Translations under genes and position numbers: made by a program
In this document: piece after piece, positions 3,678 to 7,150 of the stretch
Numbering within the stretch: position 1 is the stretch's first letter
Layout: each line of letters begins with the position of its first letter
Notes under the pieces: model-generated
The model's database searches: none
What the model was told of the DNA's origin: nothing
What the model saw: only the letters and a program-made list of their open reading frames with translations
Assembly (NCBI GenBank): GCA_003449515.1
Contig: DMHI01000094.1
Location: forward strand, 1-7,150
Length of the DNA: 7,150 nt
From: Lysobacteraceae bacterium
GTDB lineage: Bacteria > Pseudomonadota > Gammaproteobacteria > Xanthomonadales > Xanthomonadaceae
Direction: 5' to 3'

Positions 3678-6493
3678 GCGCCCCGCGCTCGCTGATCATC
3701 AACTCGCCCTACGAGCGGCCCGTCTTCCACTGGCAGCAGGGCGCCGGCACCACGCTCAGTCTGGTGCACGGGCGTCGCGCCGCCTCCTACGAGGTGATCG
3801 ACACGCGCAGCAACACCAAACGCGTCGAGACGCTCGACCAGGTGAACCGCATCCGTGAACGCGTCGATGCGTGGAGGGCCGCCGATTATCCCGGCGTCAC
3901 CTCGGTGACGCGTGGGCTGCTCGAGCACTGGCACGACGCTTCGGCGCGCACGCTGCCGTTCTACTTCTGCCAGCTCGAGGCCATCGAGACCCTGATCTGG
4001 TGGGTCGAAGCCGCGCCCGACTTCAAGCAGGGCGTGCACGTGCCCGGCGACGGCGGCGCGTGGGAGCGGTTGTGTAACAAGATGGCGACGGGCAGCGGCA
4101 AGACCACGGTGATGGCGATGATCATCACCTGGCAGGTGTTGAACGCGCTGACGTACCCGAAGCGCAGCAAGGACTTCAGCCGCGCGATCTTCGTTGTCGC
4201 GCCGGGATTGACGGTGCGCGAGCGGCTGCAGGTGCTGATACCGGGCAATGACGCCAACGCCTACGATGAGTTCCGTCTGTGCCCGAACGACGCTTTGCGC
4301 CAGCGACTGAATAAGGCCGAGGTGTTGATCGAGAACTGGCACACGCTGATGCCAGCCAAGGAGCCGGAGCGCAGCGTGGTGCGCAAGGGCAAGGAATCGG
4401 ACGAGGCCTACACCCGCCGCGTGCTGGGGCCATTGGCCGCGTATCGCGACCTCGTGGTCATCAACGACGAGGCGCACCACGCTTACCGCAAGCCGGCCGA
4501 CTTGAAGATCAGCAAGAAGGACGCCGAGGAGCGCGGCATCAATCTTGAAGAGGCCACGCGCTGGATCGAGGGCCTCGACCGCATCCACAAGACCCGGCGG
4601 CTGATCCGCTGCTTCGATCTGTCGGCCACGCCGTTCGCGCCCACGGGTCGCACCAATACCGACGAAGGCTTGTTCGACTGGATCGTGTCGGACTTCGGCT
4701 TGAACGACGCCATCGAGGCGGGGCTCGTGAAGACGCCGCGCGTCGTGGTGCGCGATGGCGCGGTGCCGAACACCGCGACGCTGCGCCCCAAGCTTTATCA
4801 CCTCTATCGCGAGCCCGAGGTTGGCGAGGACCTGAACCGAAAGGGCGCGCTGCCGACCGATCCGCTGCCCCAGCTGGTGCAGGAGGCGTACACCCTGCTA
4901 GGCGCGGACTGGCGCGAAGCGGCGAGCCAGTGGCGCGAAGCGGGGCACACCTCTCCGCCGGTGATGCTGACGGTGTGCAATCGCACCGAAACCGCGGCGC
5001 GCGTCGAGCACTACTTCAACCGCGGCGACGCCTATTGGCCCGAGCTGAAGGGGCCGACGCGAACGCTGCGAGTGGACTCGAAGGTGCTTGAGAAGGCCGA
5101 GATCGGCGAGAGTGCGGCGGCCGACAAGGGCTACGAGGCCAGGCTTCACGAGATTGTCCGCGCATCGGGCCTGCCGGCCGACCGCGCCGAGACGCTGCTG
5201 GCCGAGACGAAAGAGATCGTGCTGCGCGCCATCGTCGACAACGTCGGCAAGCGCGGTATGGCGGGGCAGAACCTGCAGAAAGTGATCTCTGTCGCGATGC
5301 TCTCCGAAGGCTGGGACGCGAAGAACGTGACCCACATCCTTGGCCTTCGCGCGTTCACCAGCCAGCTGCTGTGCGAGCAGGTGATCGGGCGAGGGCTGCG
5401 CCGCGTGAGCTACGACACCGAGCCCGTGATGGGCGCTGATGGCGTCGAGCGTCAGCTGTTCCGTCCCGAGTACGTCAACGTGTTCGGCGTACCGCTGTCG
5501 ATCTTCCAGGACGTTGGCGATGGCGGCGAAGCGCCGCCGCCGCCCAAGAGCAGCACGCAGATCGAGTCGCTGCCGGAGCGCGGCGAGTTCGAGATCCGCT
5601 GGCCGAACGTGCTGCGCATCGACCCGATCGTTCGCCCGGTGCTGTTCGTGCCGTGGGAGAAGGTGCCGGTGTTGAAGCTCGAGCCGCAGCACACGCCGAT
5701 CACCGCGGAGTTCGCGCCGGCGCTGGGCGGTGCGACGGACTGGGGCAAGATTCATACGGTCGACCTGACGGCGATTCCCGAGGCGTTCCGGCAGCAGCGG
5801 CTGATCTTTCTCGCCGCCCGCAAGGCAGCGGATCAGCTCAGGCAGCGCTTCAGTGGGGCGCTCGATTACCTGCTGACGCAACTGGTGCGACTCGTCGAGC
5901 AGTTCCTCGCCTCGGATCGGCTGGAGATTCCCGGGCTGTTCCATCAGGAGCCGGTGCGTCGTCGGGTGCTGATTTCGCTGAACCTCGACCGCGTGGTGGC
6001 GCACCTGCTGCGCTACGTCGACGAGCACAACGCCGAGCGCATCGAGCTGATCTTCGATGAAGGCGCGCCGATCGGATCGACGCGCGAGATGCGCACTTGG
6101 TACACCACGCGCCCGACCATCAAGACGGTGAAGTCGCAGATCAGCGACGTGGTCGGCGACAGTGCGTGGGAGGGCTATGTCTGCAGCGTGCTTGAGGGGC
6201 TTTCCCAAGTTCTGGCCTACGCCAAGAACGATCACCTCGGATTCCAGATCCACTACACGTGGCGCGGTTCTCGCCGGCGCTTCGTGCCGGATTTCCTCGT
6301 CCGGTTGTCCAATGGCGTGACGCTCGTGCTCGAAATCAAGGGCGTCGACGATGACCAGAACCGCGCGAAGCGGGCAGCGCTTTCCGCCTGGGTGCAGGGC
6401 GTCAACCAGCGCGGTGGATTCGGCCGCTGGGCCTCAGGCGTGCTTTTCGATCCGGCGATGATCCAGGACCTCATCCAGCACCACGCCCTATAG
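3674..6493 (+). CDS. res: Type III-like restriction subunit (Res): DEAH helicase plus PD-(D/E)xK nuclease
   Basis: A 939-residue restriction subunit, similar in size to Type III Res proteins. With Mod it would use ATP to translocate or slide on DNA and cleave unmodified targets. Superfamily 2 helicase motifs appear in order: a Q-motif-like QLEAIETLIWW (100-110), Walker A ATGSGKT (138-144), Walker B DEAH (265-268), SATP (317-320), EGWDAKN (545-551) and QVIGRGLRR (569-577). A proline-rich linker (APPPPKS) lies near 620. The nuclease core is at the C-terminus: VPDFLV (D873) then VLEIKG (E887, K889), a complete PD-(D/E)xK set. The conserved-looking opening NSPYERPVFHW (10-20) makes the TTG at 3674 the best start. 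I found no usable ATG or GTG upstream in frame. TTG overlaps the secB stop as TTGA and no good Shine-Dalgarno sequence is in range, so translation probably depends on coupling to secB. All catalytic motifs look intact. Confidence 0.93.
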   Translation: MSAPRSLIINSPYERPVFHWQQGAGTTLSLVHGRRAASYEVIDTRSNTKRVETLDQVNRIRERVDAWRAADYPGVTSVTRGLLEHWHDASARTLPFYFCQLEAIETLIWWVEAAPDFKQGVHVPGDGGAWERLCNKMATGSGKTTVMAMIITWQVLNALTYPKRSKDFSRAIFVVAPGLTVRERLQVLIPGNDANAYDEFRLCPNDALRQRLNKAEVLIENWHTLMPAKEPERSVVRKGKESDEAYTRRVLGPLAAYRDLVVINDEAHHAYRKPADLKISKKDAEERGINLEEATRWIEGLDRIHKTRRLIRCFDLSATPFAPTGRTNTDEGLFDWIVSDFGLNDAIEAGLVKTPRVVVRDGAVPNTATLRPKLYHLYREPEVGEDLNRKGALPTDPLPQLVQEAYTLLGADWREAASQWREAGHTSPPVMLTVCNRTETAARVEHYFNRGDAYWPELKGPTRTLRVDSKVLEKAEIGESAAADKGYEARLHEIVRASGLPADRAETLLAETKEIVLRAIVDNVGKRGMAGQNLQKVISVAMLSEGWDAKNVTHILGLRAFTSQLLCEQVIGRGLRRVSYDTEPVMGADGVERQLFRPEYVNVFGVPLSIFQDVGDGGEAPPPPKSSTQIESLPERGEFEIRWPNVLRIDPIVRPVLFVPWEKVPVLKLEPQHTPITAEFAPALGGATDWGKIHTVDLTAIPEAFRQQRLIFLAARKAADQLRQRFSGALDYLLTQLVRLVEQFLASDRLEIPGLFHQEPVRRRVLISLNLDRVVAHLLRYVDEHNAERIELIFDEGAPIGSTREMRTWYTTRPTIKTVKSQISDVVGDSAWEGYVCSVLEGLSQVLAYAKNDHLGFQIHYTWRGSRRRFVPDFLVRLSNGVTLVLEIKGVDDDQNRAKRAALSAWVQGVNQRGGFGRWASGVLFDPAMIQDLIQHHAL
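4910..4943 (+). repeat. Short direct repeat inside res
   Basis: TGGCGCGAAGCGG occurs twice, at 4910-4922 and 4931-4943, with a 21-nt period. It encodes two WREA units seven residues apart in a probably helical stretch (residues about 413-423). This looks like a small in-frame duplication or helical periodicity and has no evident regulatory role. Confidence 0.45.
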
Positions 6494-6563
6494 GTCGATC
6501 ACAACCGGCGCCGCATCGAGCGGCAGCGGCCTCGGCAGCTCGTTGCCGGTTCGCCTCAACGCC
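6494..6563. other. Convergent intergenic region with inverted repeats, no clear terminator
   Basis: This 70-nt gap separates res from the convergent aldehyde dehydrogenase gene. An outer inverted repeat pairs AACCGGC (6503-6509) with GCCGGTT (6545-6551). An inner hairpin pairs GCCGC (6510-6514) with GCGGC (6520-6524) around a 5-nt loop. The elements could fold in RNA from either strand and might slow or stop transcription. No T-run follows on either strand, so an intrinsic terminator is not supported. Confidence 0.3.
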
Positions 6564-7150
6564 TCAGCGCGTCAAAAAATCCAGCACCCGCTTGATCAGG
6601 GCCGAGTACGGCGGATCGAACAGCCCCATCCCGTTCACGCGCGCCTGCCGCATCACCGGCATCGCCTTGCTGAAGGTCAGGAAGCCCTGATGGCCGTGGT
6701 AGTGGCCCATGCCGGACGCACCCACGCCGCCGATCGGCAGCTCGTGCTGGCCGAACTGGATCAGCGTGTCGTTGACGCAGACGCTGCCGGCGACGACGGT
6801 GTCGAGCGTGCGCTCGAGGCGCTCGCGGTCGCGGTCGAAGGGGTAGAACGCGAGCGGGCGGTCGCGGCCGAGGATGTAGGCGATCGCCTCGTCATGCGTG
6901 CGGTAGCCCTTCACCGGCAGCAGCGGGCCGAAGATCTCCTCCTGCATCACGCGCGCGTCGTCGGGCGGGTCGATCAGCACGGTCGGCGGGACGATTTCAC
7001 CGGGGGCGGTTTCGCCGGGTGCGGCCTTGCCGTCGTCCGGCGCGTGCTGCCGCACGGCCACGCCGCGCTGTTTCGCATCGTCCAGCCAGTCGCGCAGCCG
7101 CTGCGACTGCTTCGGATTGATCACGCAAGTCACGTCGGCATTGCTGCTGA
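6564..7150 (-). CDS. Coniferyl-type aldehyde dehydrogenase, C-terminal part, cut by window edge
   Basis: The C-terminal part of an NAD(P)-dependent aldehyde dehydrogenase, which oxidises aldehydes to carboxylic acids. The frame runs off the right edge: codons upstream of 7133 read SSNAD and stay open, so the GTG at 7131-7133 is internal. Visible family features are VINPKQSQRLRDWL, the conserved EEIFGPLLPV block that includes the cofactor-contacting EIFGP motif, PLAFYPF, GSVCVNDTL, and a terminal GASGMGHYHGHQGFLTFSK. This C-terminus resembles coniferyl aldehyde dehydrogenases (CalB-like) more than generic betaine-type enzymes. The catalytic cysteine lies upstream, outside the window. A loop rich in alanine, proline and glycine (about 6995-7050) precedes the EEIFGP block. 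It is convergent to the RM locus and probably represents the chromosomal flank of the defence island. The exact substrate cannot be told from here. Confidence 0.88.
   Translation of the reverse strand, partial: SSNADVTCVINPKQSQRLRDWLDDAKQRGVAVRQHAPDDGKAAPGETAPGEIVPPTVLIDPPDDARVMQEEIFGPLLPVKGYRTHDEAIAYILGRDRPLAFYPFDRDRERLERTLDTVVAGSVCVNDTLIQFGQHELPIGGVGASGMGHYHGHQGFLTFSKAMPVMRQARVNGMGLFDPPYSALIKRVLDFLTR
6995..7024. repeat. 15-nt tandem duplication inside the aldehyde dehydrogenase gene
   Basis: Two adjacent 15-nt units, TTTCACCGGGGGCGG (6995-7009) and TTTCGCCGGGTGCGG (7010-7024), differ at two positions. On the minus strand they encode consecutive APGE-containing pentapeptides in a loop before the EEIFGP motif. 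This is likely a harmless in-frame slippage duplication in a tolerant surface loop. Confidence 0.5.

Noticed and set aside
3512..4801. A 429-codon open frame on the minus strand opposite secB and res
   Set aside because: Antisense shadow: it covers the helicase motifs of res and has no recognisable family features.
4898..6253. A 451-codon open frame on the minus strand opposite res
   Set aside because: Same reasoning: a composition-driven open frame, low-complexity translation, and an intact gene on the plus strand.
6503..6551. Intrinsic terminator at the end of res
   Set aside because: Inverted repeats are present, but the outer arms are 7 bp around a 35-nt loop and no T-run follows on either strand.
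7131..7133. GTG (minus strand) as the true start of the aldehyde dehydrogenase
   Set aside because: The frame continues open to the right edge with family-like residues, and a start here would lack the catalytic cysteine region.
1..7150. Insertion sequences, CRISPR arrays, attachment sites or tRNA genes
   Set aside because: I saw no transposase motifs, no spaced identical repeats beyond the two short in-gene duplications, and no tRNA-like cloverleaf.

Overview
The window carries most of a Type III-like restriction-modification (RM) locus with a toxin-antitoxin-chaperone (TAC) module inserted between its two subunit genes, followed by the end of an unrelated metabolic gene on the opposite strand. 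Base composition is GC-rich (roughly 65-72 % in hand-counted stretches of the methyltransferase C-terminal half and the restriction subunit). The right-hand gene resembles proteobacterial coniferyl aldehyde dehydrogenases. A high-GC proteobacterium, perhaps a Lysobacter/Xanthomonas-like gammaproteobacterium or a relative, fits best, but the sequence alone does not fix the genus.

Layout: (1) 1-2252, + strand: a beta-class DNA methyltransferase (Mod) cut by the left edge, with its catalytic D/NPPY motif outside the window. (2) 2286-2627: MqsR-family mRNA-cleaving toxin. (3) 2644-3210: MqsA-family antitoxin with two zinc-binding Cys pairs, a helix-turn-helix and an extra tail of about 52 residues. 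(4) 3207-3677: a SecB-like chaperone. (5) 3674-6493: Type III-like restriction subunit (Res) with helicase motifs and a C-terminal PD-(D/E)xK nuclease. (6) 6494-6563: short convergent intergenic stretch. (7) 6564-7150, - strand: C-terminal part of an aldehyde dehydrogenase, cut by the right edge. No tRNA, rRNA, CRISPR array, transposase or phage gene was seen.

How it works together: genes 1-5 share a strand, with gaps of 33 and 16 nt and then two 4-nt stop/start overlaps (ATGA, then TTGA). This indicates one transcription unit with translational coupling from antitoxin to chaperone to Res. A perfect 15-bp palindrome over the mqsR start codon has the AACC-N5-GGTT half-site arrangement known for the E. 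coli MqsA operator, so MqsA may repress its own module and, through polarity, the res gene.

The most notable point is the architecture. MqsRA-SecB TAC modules and Type III RM systems are each known, and SecB-type chaperones in TAC modules have been linked to antitoxin stabilisation and phage sensing. I do not recall a description of a TAC wired into the middle of a mod-res operon. Either the TAC makes the RM locus addictive, or the locus is a two-layer defence: restriction first, and toxin-mediated shutdown if the chaperone is diverted by phage proteins. Both readings are inference.
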